A DNA stretch of 64,000 bases, from NCBI RefSeq assembly GCF_002886185.1, contig NZ_KZ614146.1:3562338-3626337 (forward strand), in the 5' to 3' direction. Positions 1-7,722 of this stretch are shown here, one piece after another (the stretch's first letter is position 1; every line of letters begins with the position of its first letter). Under the pieces are notes generated by a model that was not told the origin of the DNA, did no database searches, and saw nothing but the letters and a program-made list of their open reading frames with translations. This DNA comes from Salipaludibacillus neizhouensis (GTDB taxonomy: Bacteria; Bacillota; Bacilli; Bacillales; Salisediminibacteriaceae). The position numbers and the translations under genes were made by a program.

Positions 1-1406
1 TGAAATACATTAGGATAAATATTATCTGCTTGCATGTGTGGAACCATCACTTCTTCCATTAATCCCAATCTCCAAGCAGCGTCATCTGGCTTTGTTGTCA
101 CTTCACCATAGTAACTATCTAAGATCGCTAATGGACCACCAACTGATGTTCTTTCTCTTAACTCAACAGGCGCTGTGCCTTCTAAATCTTTGTGCTTTAA
201 CATATCTTCGCTTTCATCAAATTCAAAAATGTTCTGTTGTTCTTCATCGCCATGCGTACCCCAGTTATTTTGAACGGACTGATGTGGATCATAAAGTTGA
301 TCGATCCATTTCGCTGTTAATTCAAGATTTTCATTTGCACTTGTAATGACCATTCTCGAACGATCAAAGCCCATTCCATTTGTTCTTGCAACATTTTTGT
401 GACCATCGGGACCTTCTAGAGGAGGCATAAGATCAAAAGTATCATTCATGCCTGAAATATTTCCTTTATCCCAAGTGAAATACATACCATAACGACCTTC
501 TTCTCCTTTTGAAACATACACAGGCCAATCTTGTTCAAATGCTTCAACATCTATTAATTCTTCTTCATATAACTCGTTCATGAAACTTATTGCGTCTTTA
601 TATCCATCCTCCGCTGCAGTTAATTTCACTTCTCCATCATTCGTTACTACGGTATGATCCCAATTATCACCTAGACCAAAGGAGCCAAATAGGAAACTTG
701 GATCTTCTCCACCATGATTAATGATAAAAGACATTGGAATTGTTTGACCGTCTCCTGCTGGATCATTATCTCTAAATGCAATTAACACTTCTTTTAATTC
801 TTCAGTAGTTGTTGGCATATCTAGCCCTAATTCATCTAACCACTCTACATTAATCCAAGGAAAGTTATCGACAGAGTGAATACTTTCTTTACCTTCACCT
901 AACTCTTCTATCCACGGGAATGCATAAATATTCCCATCTTCAGCAGTCATCATCGCTTCGTACTCTGGTGCTTTCTCCAGTACACTTTGCAGATTAGGCA
1001 TATAATCATCAATTAAATCGTTAAGTGGAATAATGGCATCATCATTTGCTAACTCTAATAATTCATAATCACTATACCCTGCATTTTTTATTGCATCCGG
1101 CATTTCACCGCTAGACATCGCTAAATTTCTTTTATCACCAAACGCTTCGCCTACAAAGCTTCTCCACTCGATATTGACACCTGTTTCTTCTGCTAATCTT
1201 TCATAAATCACCTTCTCATTAGGATCTTCAGGTGCCAATGAAGAACTTTCTGTCAAAAATCTTAACGATACTTCTTCTTCTAACGGGAAGCTAATATCTG
1301 ACAACTCATAATCTTCCGACCATGTTTGGTCATCATTTCCACCACAACCTACTGTAATTAAACTTCCAACTGACAAAGCTGACATTAGTTTAATAATCTT
1401 GTTCAT
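1..1406 (-). CDS. Extracellular sugar-binding lipoprotein, LplA/YtcQ type (partial)
   Basis: The frame is open from an ATG at 1404-1406 to the left edge, so the C-terminus is missing; about 468 codons are present. The N-terminus is a lipoprotein signal: a short KIIKLM segment, a hydrophobic stretch, then a lipobox ending VGC at about residue 21, followed by GGND. The body has acidic, aromatic-rich segments such as YAFPW and MYFTWDKG that are typical of the long solute-binding proteins paired with LplB/LplC permeases. It should sit on the outer face of the membrane and deliver an oligosaccharide or its fragments to the permeases encoded just upstream. The permease gene ends 23 bp before this start, which implies one operon. 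The substrate cannot be read from the sequence. Confidence 0.85.
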   Translation of the reverse strand, partial: MNKIIKLMSALSVGSLITVGCGGNDDQTWSEDYELSDISFPLEEEVSLRFLTESSSLAPEDPNEKVIYERLAEETGVNIEWRSFVGEAFGDKRNLAMSSGEMPDAIKNAGYSDYELLELANDDAIIPLNDLIDDYMPNLQSVLEKAPEYEAMMTAEDGNIYAFPWIEELGEGKESIHSVDNFPWINVEWLDELGLDMPTTTEELKEVLIAFRDNDPAGDGQTIPMSFIINHGGEDPSFLFGSFGLGDNWDHTVVTNDGEVKLTAAEDGYKDAISFMNELYEEELIDVEAFEQDWPVYVSKGEEGRYGMYFTWDKGNISGMNDTFDLMPPLEGPDGHKNVARTNGMGFDRSRMVITSANENLELTAKWIDQLYDPHQSVQNNWGTHGDEEQQNIFEFDESEDMLKHKDLEGTAPVELRERTSVGGPLAILDSYYGEVTTKPDDAAWRLGLMEEVMVPHMQADNIYPNVF

Positions 1407-1429
1407 AATTAACCCCTCACTTTTCTTTT

Positions 1430-2341
1430 TTATTTTAATGATCCGACCATAACTCCCTTTTCAAAATACTTTTGGAAGAATGGATACATGATCAATAAAG
1501 GTAAACTGGCGACTACAATGGATGAGTATTTTATCATCTCAGAAATTCTTTGCATCTCAGCTCTAGCAAGTTGATCTGCAATCATTCCTGGTTGTACTTC
1601 GTTTTGGATTAGAATTTCTCGTAAAACTAATTGCAATGGATACAGTGATCGATCTTCAAGATAAATCATTGCGTTAAAATAAGCATTCCACTGTCCTATA
1701 AAAGCAAATAGCGCGAGTACAAAGATAATTGGTTTAGCCAAAGGTAATATAATTTTAATGAAGATCATGAAATCAGACGCACCATCTATTCTTGCAGCTT
1801 CCTTCAACTCATTTGGTAGAGCCTTAAAATAAGTTCTTGCTAAAATAATATTCCAAACTGTGACAGCACCAGGTAATATAATCGCCCAAGGCGTGTTAAT
1901 CAATCCTAACTCTCGTATAAGTAAATATGTGGGAATTAATCCTCCATTAAAAAACATCGTAAAGAGAAAGAAAATCATAAATGCCTTTTTACCAACTAGC
2001 TCATCAATTGATAGCGCATATCCTGCAAGAATAGAAAATATAATAGAGACTATAGTAAATCCCCCAGCATACAGCACAGAATTGAGGAACCCTCTCATGA
2101 TTGATCCATCTTGAAAGATTCTTACATAACCGTCAATTGTCCAATGATCAGGATTAAGTGAAATCCCATGTGATACCAGAATATTTGGCTGTAAAAAAGA
2201 GCCAAGTAATACATATAAAAGAGGTACAGTAACAATGACGACAACTAAACTCAACAGAATTTTATTTATTAGTAGTAATAATTGATCTGTTTTTGAGTTG
2301 TTTATTGTTTGAATTTTTTTTGAGTGTGCTATTTTACTCAT
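1430..2341 (-). CDS. Carbohydrate ABC transporter permease, LplC/YtcP type
   Basis: A 303-residue inner-membrane permease with about six hydrophobic segments. The cytoplasmic EAA loop that contacts the ATPase is clear (EAARIDGASDFMIFIKIILP, about residues 182-201). The C-terminus ends GVMVGSLK, the usual LplC-type ending. It pairs with the LplB-type permease encoded 18 bp upstream and the binding lipoprotein 23 bp downstream. No ATPase gene lies in the visible operon. In Bacillus such importers often share MsmX, which is an inference here. Confidence 0.9.
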   Translation of the reverse strand: MSKIAHSKKIQTINNSKTDQLLLLINKILLSLVVVIVTVPLLYVLLGSFLQPNILVSHGISLNPDHWTIDGYVRIFQDGSIMRGFLNSVLYAGGFTIVSIIFSILAGYALSIDELVGKKAFMIFFLFTMFFNGGLIPTYLLIRELGLINTPWAIILPGAVTVWNIILARTYFKALPNELKEAARIDGASDFMIFIKIILPLAKPIIFVLALFAFIGQWNAYFNAMIYLEDRSLYPLQLVLREILIQNEVQPGMIADQLARAEMQRISEMIKYSSIVVASLPLLIMYPFFQKYFEKGVMVGSLK

Positions 2342-2359
2342 CTAATTTTCCACTCCATT

Positions 2360-3337
2360 CTAGAAAAGGGATTCTCCTTTAAGTTTTTTCACTACTTGAT
2401 TTACTGTTATTAGTAACATCAAATTAATAATGGACAAAAATAATCCAACTGCTGCACCAAATGACCAATCTGCTGCTTGCAACCCTCTTTTATATACATA
2501 GGTCTCAATAACTTCTGAAGCAGGTAAATTCATATCTGTTTGAAGTAAATATGCTTTTTCGAAACCAACTGCCATGATTCCTCCAACTGCTAGAATAAAT
2601 AAGACAGCCATTACTGGTTTAAGCACTTGAACGTCAATATGCCAGATTCTCTGTAATAATGATGCCCCGTCAATCATTGCTGCATCATGGAGTTGTGGAT
2701 CACTATTGGATAATGCAGCAACATAAATAATAGATGCAAAACCAGCTGCTTGCCATATACCAGATGCAACGAAAATGGTTCTAAAATAATTTGGCTCAGA
2801 CATAAACGCAACAGGACGATCTAAGAATACAGTTAATATCGCATTAAGAGGTCCTGCAGGTGATAAAAACATAAATATCATCCCGCCGATGACTACTACT
2901 GAGATAAAATGTGGTGCATAAATAATTAATTGGATATTCTTTTTGATCCCTGATCTTCTCACCTGGTTTAACATCAGAGCCAATATTATCGGAATAGGAA
3001 ATCCAATAAGAAGCTCATACGCACTTAGTTGAACGGTATTCATAAAAATTCGTAAAAAATTAGGCGACTGCATAAAATTTGTAAAATGACTGAAACCAAC
3101 CCATTCGCTTGCCATGATCCCTCTAACGGGACTAAAATCCTTAAATGCAATAACCACTCCATACATCGGTATATAATTAAATATCAAAACAGAGAGTACT
3201 GCAGGGGATAAGAATAAGTATAGAATCCAATTTTTTCTGATATATTTTAAAAGTTCTGTTTTCTTTTTATTTTTTTTGGGAATCTGATTTAAAACATTTA
3301 CTGATGAGTTACCTGAAGAACTCAAGTCTTTTGGCAT
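2360..3337 (-). CDS. Carbohydrate ABC transporter permease, LplB/YteP type
   Basis: A 325-residue permease and the first gene of the three-gene transport operon. A basic N-terminal tail (KKNKKKTELLKYIRKNW) precedes six predicted membrane segments. The EAA-type loop reads DAAMIDGASLLQRIWHIDV. The family partners with LplC permeases and long lipoprotein binding subunits for polysaccharide fragments. The start is an ATG with an AGGGGGG-like Shine-Dalgarno site just upstream on the minus strand. A leader of roughly 250 bases separates it from the operator-promoter at 3603-3641. Confidence 0.9.
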   Translation of the reverse strand: MPKDLSSSGNSSVNVLNQIPKKNKKKTELLKYIRKNWILYLFLSPAVLSVLIFNYIPMYGVVIAFKDFSPVRGIMASEWVGFSHFTNFMQSPNFLRIFMNTVQLSAYELLIGFPIPIILALMLNQVRRSGIKKNIQLIIYAPHFISVVVIGGMIFMFLSPAGPLNAILTVFLDRPVAFMSEPNYFRTIFVASGIWQAAGFASIIYVAALSNSDPQLHDAAMIDGASLLQRIWHIDVQVLKPVMAVLFILAVGGIMAVGFEKAYLLQTDMNLPASEVIETYVYKRGLQAADWSFGAAVGLFLSIINLMLLITVNQVVKKLKGESLF

Positions 3338-3602
3338 GGTTATCCCCCCTTGATTTTAAGTAGTCATTTAAAACTCTCATAAACTATTTCTTTCTCCACC
3401 CACCTTTCGTTTAACCTCAGCTTTGTTTAAATCTGATATCCCCCTTTTAATAGAATAGGCTAAACTTACACGGTAGATTACTACACCTTAAGGAAACATT
3501 CAATATAGCATCTAATAGACCTTTTTGTTAACGCTTTCTTTTTGTTTTTAAAACTCAAACTACTTTGTTTGAATTCTATTTGTTAAGTAATCTTCTAATC
3601 AG

Positions 3603-3641
3603 ATTGTATGTCAACCGGTTTCTTATGTCAACCGGTTAACA
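3603..3641 (-). promoter_or_regulatory. LacI-type tandem operators over a sigma-A promoter for the LplB operon
   Basis: Reading the minus strand, TTGACA (3626-3631) and TACAAT (3603-3608) are 17 bp apart. The -35 box lies inside the 17-mer tgttaaccggttgacat (3625-3641), which is repeated exactly before the lacI gene at 4994-5010. A second AACCGGTTGACA copy fills the spacer (about 3609-3620). AACCGGTT palindromes centred on CG are typical LacI/GalR operators. Occupancy would block RNA polymerase. Confidence 0.7.
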
Positions 3642-3676
3642 CAAAAAGAATAAAAAAATCCCCCCTTATATTATGA

Positions 3677-3834
3677 GTCCACTGATAAAGTATAAAATTA
3701 CCTGGCAATGGCTTCGTTTTCCGCGCGCCTATTAGGAGAAAGCGCTCCTAATAGGCTTAAAAAACTGCGGAAGCTTCGCTCATTGCATCAATAGGGCACT
3801 GAAAAAGTAAAAATCGACTTTTTCAGTGCCCTAT
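3677..3834. repeat. Hairpin-rich repeat-like block; distal hairpin is the probable lacI terminator
   Basis: Three structures are visible. A perfect 12-bp stem pairs 3727-3738 with 3745-3756. A perfect 18-bp stem pairs 3791-3808 with 3817-3834 and lies just after the lacI stop, so it is the likely terminator. GTCCACTGATAAAGT at 3677-3691 is an imperfect inverted copy (12 of 15) of 3817-3831, giving the block the look of a small element with terminal inverted repeats. No ORF is inside. Confidence 0.45.
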
Positions 3835-3862
3835 ATATTATTGGGGGCTCCTTCCATGCTTT

Positions 3863-4825
3863 CTATGTTGTTTTACCCTCTATTAATTCAACAGGCAATA
3901 TTGTTTCTAATTGAAAATCACTTTCTGTACTATTTATTTGTTTCATTAAAAGTTTAATCGCAGTTTCTGCAATTTCTTTTATCGGCTGTTGCACTGTAGT
4001 TAACTCTGGCAGTAGTATTCTGGTTGTATCTGTCCCGTCATATCCTATTACTTTCAAATCTATAGGTATGTTAATGTTCCTTTCCTTAGCTTCTCTTATA
4101 ACATTAGCTGCTATGAGATCATCACTCGCAAAAATACCATCGACTCCAGGATTTTCATCGAATACTTTTTTTATGATATCCTCACCTATCTCATATGCTA
4201 TTGGATTTAGATTGTTGGCTATCATAACATCCTCATATGCTTTTCTTCTCAAATTCGCAGGGGTTTCTAAAGAACTTGGCCCATTTATATGCAAGATTTG
4301 TTGGCATCCTTTATTTATCAACAACTGTGTTGCTATTTTTCCTCCAATATAATTGTCACTTGATACAACGGGAACATTTTTCGATAAATAACGGTCGATC
4401 CCTACAAGTGGCAGATTAGGTGTGTTATATTCCTCAATTCCAGTATTATGAGCACCAGCTATAATACCATCTACCTGGTGTCTTTGAAGCATTTCCAGAT
4501 ACGTTTTCTCTTTATCTTCTCGACCTTGACTATTACACAACAAAACTTTGTATCCTAAAGACTCACAAATATTTTCCAAATGAAAAATAAGCTGCCCATA
4601 AAAAGGATTGCTTGTAGTTGGAAAAATAAGCCCTATTAAAAATGATTTATTAATAAACAGTGATCTAGCAATTTCATTCGGATAATAATTTAATTCTTCC
4701 ATAGCGTCTTTTACTTTTTTCCTTGTTTTTTCACTAATATAACCACGGTTATTTAAGACTCTAGAAACGGTTGTAGGTGAAACCCCAGCAGCTTTGGCAA
4801 CATCATTTAATTTTACTTTTATCAT
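3863..4825 (-). CDS. LacI/GalR-family transcriptional repressor
   Basis: A 320-residue regulator. The N-terminal helix-turn-helix is textbook (LNDVAKAAGVSPTTVSRVLN, residues 6-25), followed by the hinge region (YYPNEIARSL) and a periplasmic-binding-protein-like effector domain with GIIAGAH and GIFASDDLIA motifs. The ABC operon downstream on the same strand and the identical operator in front of both transcripts make it the local repressor, probably autoregulated. The inducer is presumably the transported sugar. The start is ATG with an AGGAGG site a few bases upstream. Confidence 0.93.
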   Translation of the reverse strand: MIKVKLNDVAKAAGVSPTTVSRVLNNRGYISEKTRKKVKDAMEELNYYPNEIARSLFINKSFLIGLIFPTTSNPFYGQLIFHLENICESLGYKVLLCNSQGREDKEKTYLEMLQRHQVDGIIAGAHNTGIEEYNTPNLPLVGIDRYLSKNVPVVSSDNYIGGKIATQLLINKGCQQILHINGPSSLETPANLRRKAYEDVMIANNLNPIAYEIGEDIIKKVFDENPGVDGIFASDDLIAANVIREAKERNINIPIDLKVIGYDGTDTTRILLPELTTVQQPIKEIAETAIKLLMKQINSTESDFQLETILPVELIEGKTT

Positions 4826-4993
4826 TGCGTTTCCTCCTGTATTTGTTTCCTTTGGTTGTAGAATAATTTTCTTCTAGTAATTATATTTTTTCGTTTTATA
4901 AATAGTATATAATATTTTCAAAGAATTGGTATAATGCGCGATTGGCAGACGTTGATTATTTCTAGTATTTGAAAGTGTTTTCTTACTCATAAA

Positions 4994-5010
4994 TGTTAAC
5001 CGGTTGACAT
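4994..5010. promoter_or_regulatory. LacI-family operator upstream of lacI
   Basis: tgttaaccggttgacat is the exact reverse complement of 3625-3641 in the ABC-operon promoter. It lies about 170 bp upstream of the lacI start, in the gap after the YesL-like gene, and fits autoregulation. Confidence 0.65.
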
Positions 5011-5067
5011 TTTTCGATTGGTCAACCCATGTTAGAGACATTCAATTCCTTATTGTTTTACACTTTA

Positions 5068-5703
5068 TTAATCTAACTCGTTACTTATCGAAGGTACACT
5101 GTCTTTTCTCGGTAATGATAGTGATGCTACTTTCATCATAACAAAAGCGATTAAGCTCATGCCGAAAACAAGGATTAATACTGTAAAATTGACGTACAAA
5201 AATAATACAATAGCTAACCCAACAATCATATACAATGTTTGGAACGGGCGGGCGATGGCCAAAATTAACGCATGTTTCGGATACTGCCAAAACTTCAAAT
5301 CAAAATGAACGAAGATAGGAAAAATAAATAGTAAGATCAATAAATATACAAGCCCAATAACAAAAGTTATACTCGCCAAAGTTAATTGAAGAATATTATT
5401 GTCTAATAGTTGTAGTACTCTAAAATCAATGTATATAATTAATCCAATACTTAGGAAAAGATAACCCATAAGATTTGACATAATGAATTCAGATTTAAAT
5501 TTGTTAAAGAATAGTTTCACGAGGGGCTGATCCTCATCTTCCATAATTAATGGTCTTAAAACAGCAAATAAAGCTGCAGTAGCTGGAAAGATGCCTAATA
5601 CAAACAGGCCTAAAAATGAAAATGAAATCCATAGAAGGTTTAAAACTACTAAATTAAACCCCAAATTGCCTAATCGTATATACCATCGCGATGAATCAAG
5701 CAT
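5068..5703 (-). CDS. YesL-family (DUF624) membrane protein
   Basis: The start chosen is the ATG at 5701-5703, preceded by GGAGGTG with good spacing. A longer frame to 5754 lacks a ribosome site. The product is 211 residues (MLDSSRWYIRLGNLGF...) with about five hydrophobic segments and the family's FPATAALFAVLRPL segment. YesL-type proteins recur beside LplB/LplC sugar transporters and their regulators, as here. Their molecular role is unknown. It is transcribed toward lacI. Confidence 0.8.
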   Translation of the reverse strand: MLDSSRWYIRLGNLGFNLVVLNLLWISFSFLGLFVLGIFPATAALFAVLRPLIMEDEDQPLVKLFFNKFKSEFIMSNLMGYLFLSIGLIIYIDFRVLQLLDNNILQLTLASITFVIGLVYLLILLFIFPIFVHFDLKFWQYPKHALILAIARPFQTLYMIVGLAIVLFLYVNFTVLILVFGMSLIAFVMMKVASLSLPRKDSVPSISNELD

Positions 5704-5996
5704 TCGTGCACCTCCATTTATTTTGTAAGAATATACAATTTTAAAGCTTCCCACCCAAAATATTGCTTAATATAGAAATAGCTTTTGAAGAAGAAATTTA
5801 GATTCTTATTTTACCCAAATACTATTAAAGCATTTACGGAAAAGAATACACTAATTATTTAGCATAGTAAAATGAATTTTAAATTTATATTATCCATCTA
5901 GCACGTATACATTCTCTCAATCGGCAAGATTGCTTAGATGAAAGGAAACAAATTCCCCTTTTAAAATTCAAGATAGCGAAAATAAAAGCTAGCTTG
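5704..5996. other. Intergenic region without recognisable gene
   Basis: AT-rich spacer between the divergent YesL-type gene and the membrane protein at 6037. Apart from the promoter elements annotated next to it, nothing was recognised. Confidence 0.5.
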
Positions 5997-6002
5997 TATA
6001 AT
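5997..6002 (+). promoter_or_regulatory. -10 box for the gene at 6037
   Basis: A perfect TATAAT preceded by TG-like context (cttgTATAAT) lies 35 bp before the start codon. The -35 region is weak. Confidence 0.45.
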
Positions 6003-6036
6003 GAATTTTAATGCTTTAAAAAGGAAGTGGACTTAA

Positions 6037-6909
6037 ATGGATTTACAAACAGCCTACAAGATAATGGACGTATCAGAAGATATAACAATAGAAAAGTTAG
6101 AGGCCCAATATCTGATATGGATTAGAAAAGATAAAGCACAACAAGGTAAGACTAGAATTAGCTCAAACGATGTGATTAATATGGATACAATCACCGAGGC
6201 ATATAATCTTATTCTAAACTACATTCAATTCACCGATAATCAAATAGAGTCAAGAGGAGGAGTCAGAGAAAAAATAGGCCATTTCATCGAACATTATAAA
6301 TATCATACATTAGGTATACTCTTTCTCATTTTTGTTTTTGGATCTATTATGTTTCATTTTATTGATCATAGAATAGAGCAAGCGAGAGAATCCGATATCC
6401 CTCCACCTGATTTAGAGATTTTGTTATTTGGCGACTATTATGCGGAAGATATCACCGTATTAGAAAACACTCTTGAAAAAACATTTCCTGAATGGGAGAA
6501 CATGGAGGTTAATTTCGAATACTCTCCTACCGAAACAACATCTGAAATGGACATTACATCCGTCCAACAAAGACCACTCACTCTAATGATAGAAGAACCT
6601 GACATATATATTACGGATCAAACCCATTTTGATTTACTGCTAGATTTAGATACTCATCTTCCAATAGAAATAGATATATCCGATGATTTGAAAGAACAAA
6701 TTGGTGACCATTCACTGAAGTTTCATCAAGTAGAGGGAGAAGAAAAGGAAGAATTATATGGAGTCGACCTATCTAGAAGCGAAGTTTTTAGTGAAGTTCA
6801 AATTGTCGGAAGTGAGAAAATAGTCTCTATAAGATCAGAGACGAATAATTATGAAAATGCGTTGACATTTATCAAAAAAGTATTAGAAAAGGTAGAAGAA
6901 ACAGAATAG
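6037..6909 (+). CDS. Membrane protein with J-like N-terminal domain, function unknown
   Basis: A 290-residue protein. Residues 1-65 resemble a divergent J domain: the opening MDLQTAYKIMDVSEDITIEK and the later ITEAYNLILNYI match helix I and helix IV regions of DnaJ-like folds. The HPD tripeptide that stimulates Hsp70 is absent. One membrane segment spans about residues 91-109 and is followed by an acidic, probably extracytoplasmic domain of about 180 residues. The start has an AAGGAAG site. The gene stands alone. I do not recognise a named family, and calling it a J domain is an inference from a short stretch. Confidence 0.65.
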   Translation: MDLQTAYKIMDVSEDITIEKLEAQYLIWIRKDKAQQGKTRISSNDVINMDTITEAYNLILNYIQFTDNQIESRGGVREKIGHFIEHYKYHTLGILFLIFVFGSIMFHFIDHRIEQARESDIPPPDLEILLFGDYYAEDITVLENTLEKTFPEWENMEVNFEYSPTETTSEMDITSVQQRPLTLMIEEPDIYITDQTHFDLLLDLDTHLPIEIDISDDLKEQIGDHSLKFHQVEGEEKEELYGVDLSRSEVFSEVQIVGSEKIVSIRSETNNYENALTFIKKVLEKVEETE

Positions 6910-7041
6910 TTTAAAGTACGGAAATTCGACGGATAATCTCTGAATCCGAATCCTACCGAGTTGTATTCCCTATTTAGATGGAGGTGTTACCAAAGAGCCC
7001 TCCTTCCCCATCCGTGTGATAGTAAAGAAGCCACACCATTA

Positions 7042-7668
7042 TTAAAAGTTTTGATTTTCATTAATTATATGCATCACGCTACCATTTTTGTTAAATCGTT
7101 CTTCAATAGCTTTACCAGACGCTATTCCTTCCAAGCAATCCTTATGAAATGGACAAGCACCTGCAAATGGTTCACTTTCATGCTTAAGAACTAAAATATG
7201 CCCCATTTCCGGATGGCTAAATCCCTCGTGAATTTGATCATGCCTCCCCAAATTCCAGTTCCTACTGTTAAGTACAGACAGCTTGTACTATCTATAGCGG
7301 CCCCCCGTATTTTTTCCTCATATGCAGCAGCATTCACGTCTGTCGTCCAAAAAATAGGAATGTCATAATTTTTTTATCGTCCCCACGAAATCAAAATTTC
7401 TCCAATATTTTTTAGGGGTGTCTATCACAAATCCGTATTTTGAAGAGTTTATATCAACTTCAATTGGTCCAAAAGAACCTATCCCAACCGATCTCAAGGT
7501 GTTTTGGTCAAAAAACTTAGTTACGTGATGAAAAGTATCTTTTGGTTTCGTTGTTGGAAATGAAACTCTATCAATAATGTTAAGGTCTTTACCTGCTACT
7601 GCACATTCAAAATTCCCATCTAAAATGAGAAAGAATGATTTGACTGTTTTAGGTTTTACCTTATGCAA
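7042..7668 (-). pseudogene. Decayed ROK-family fructokinase
   Basis: Fragments in more than one frame line up with a ROK fructokinase: [11 protein letters not shown] and SVGIGSFGPIEVD (7363-7668), DVNAAAYEEK and YLTVGTGI (about 7255-7345), then SHPEMGHILV and CPFHKDCLEGIASG with its cysteine/histidine zinc cluster (7042-7251). At least one frameshift lies near 7360. The canonical [12 protein letters not shown] start and the C-terminal third are missing. A second, differently damaged fructokinase lies at 39970-40254. Confidence 0.8.
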
Positions 7669-7687
7669 GGCTAGTTTTAATTGTTAA

Positions 7688-7714
7688 GGCTGTTCAATCA
7701 AAAATCGAACAGCC
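7688..7714 (-). terminator. Probable terminator after the metal ATPase
   Basis: GGCTGTTC (7688-7695) pairs with GAACAGCC (7707-7714) just beyond the ATPase stop. The downstream T-run on the minus strand is weak. Confidence 0.5.
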
Positions 7715-7722
7715 TAGCCTTA

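Noticed and set aside
38..346. Plus-strand ORF of 102 codons
   Set aside because: It is the antisense shadow of the solute-binding protein, which reads continuously on the minus strand to the window edge.
5081..5290. Minus-strand ORF of 69 codons
   Set aside because: It lies in another frame inside the YesL-like gene.
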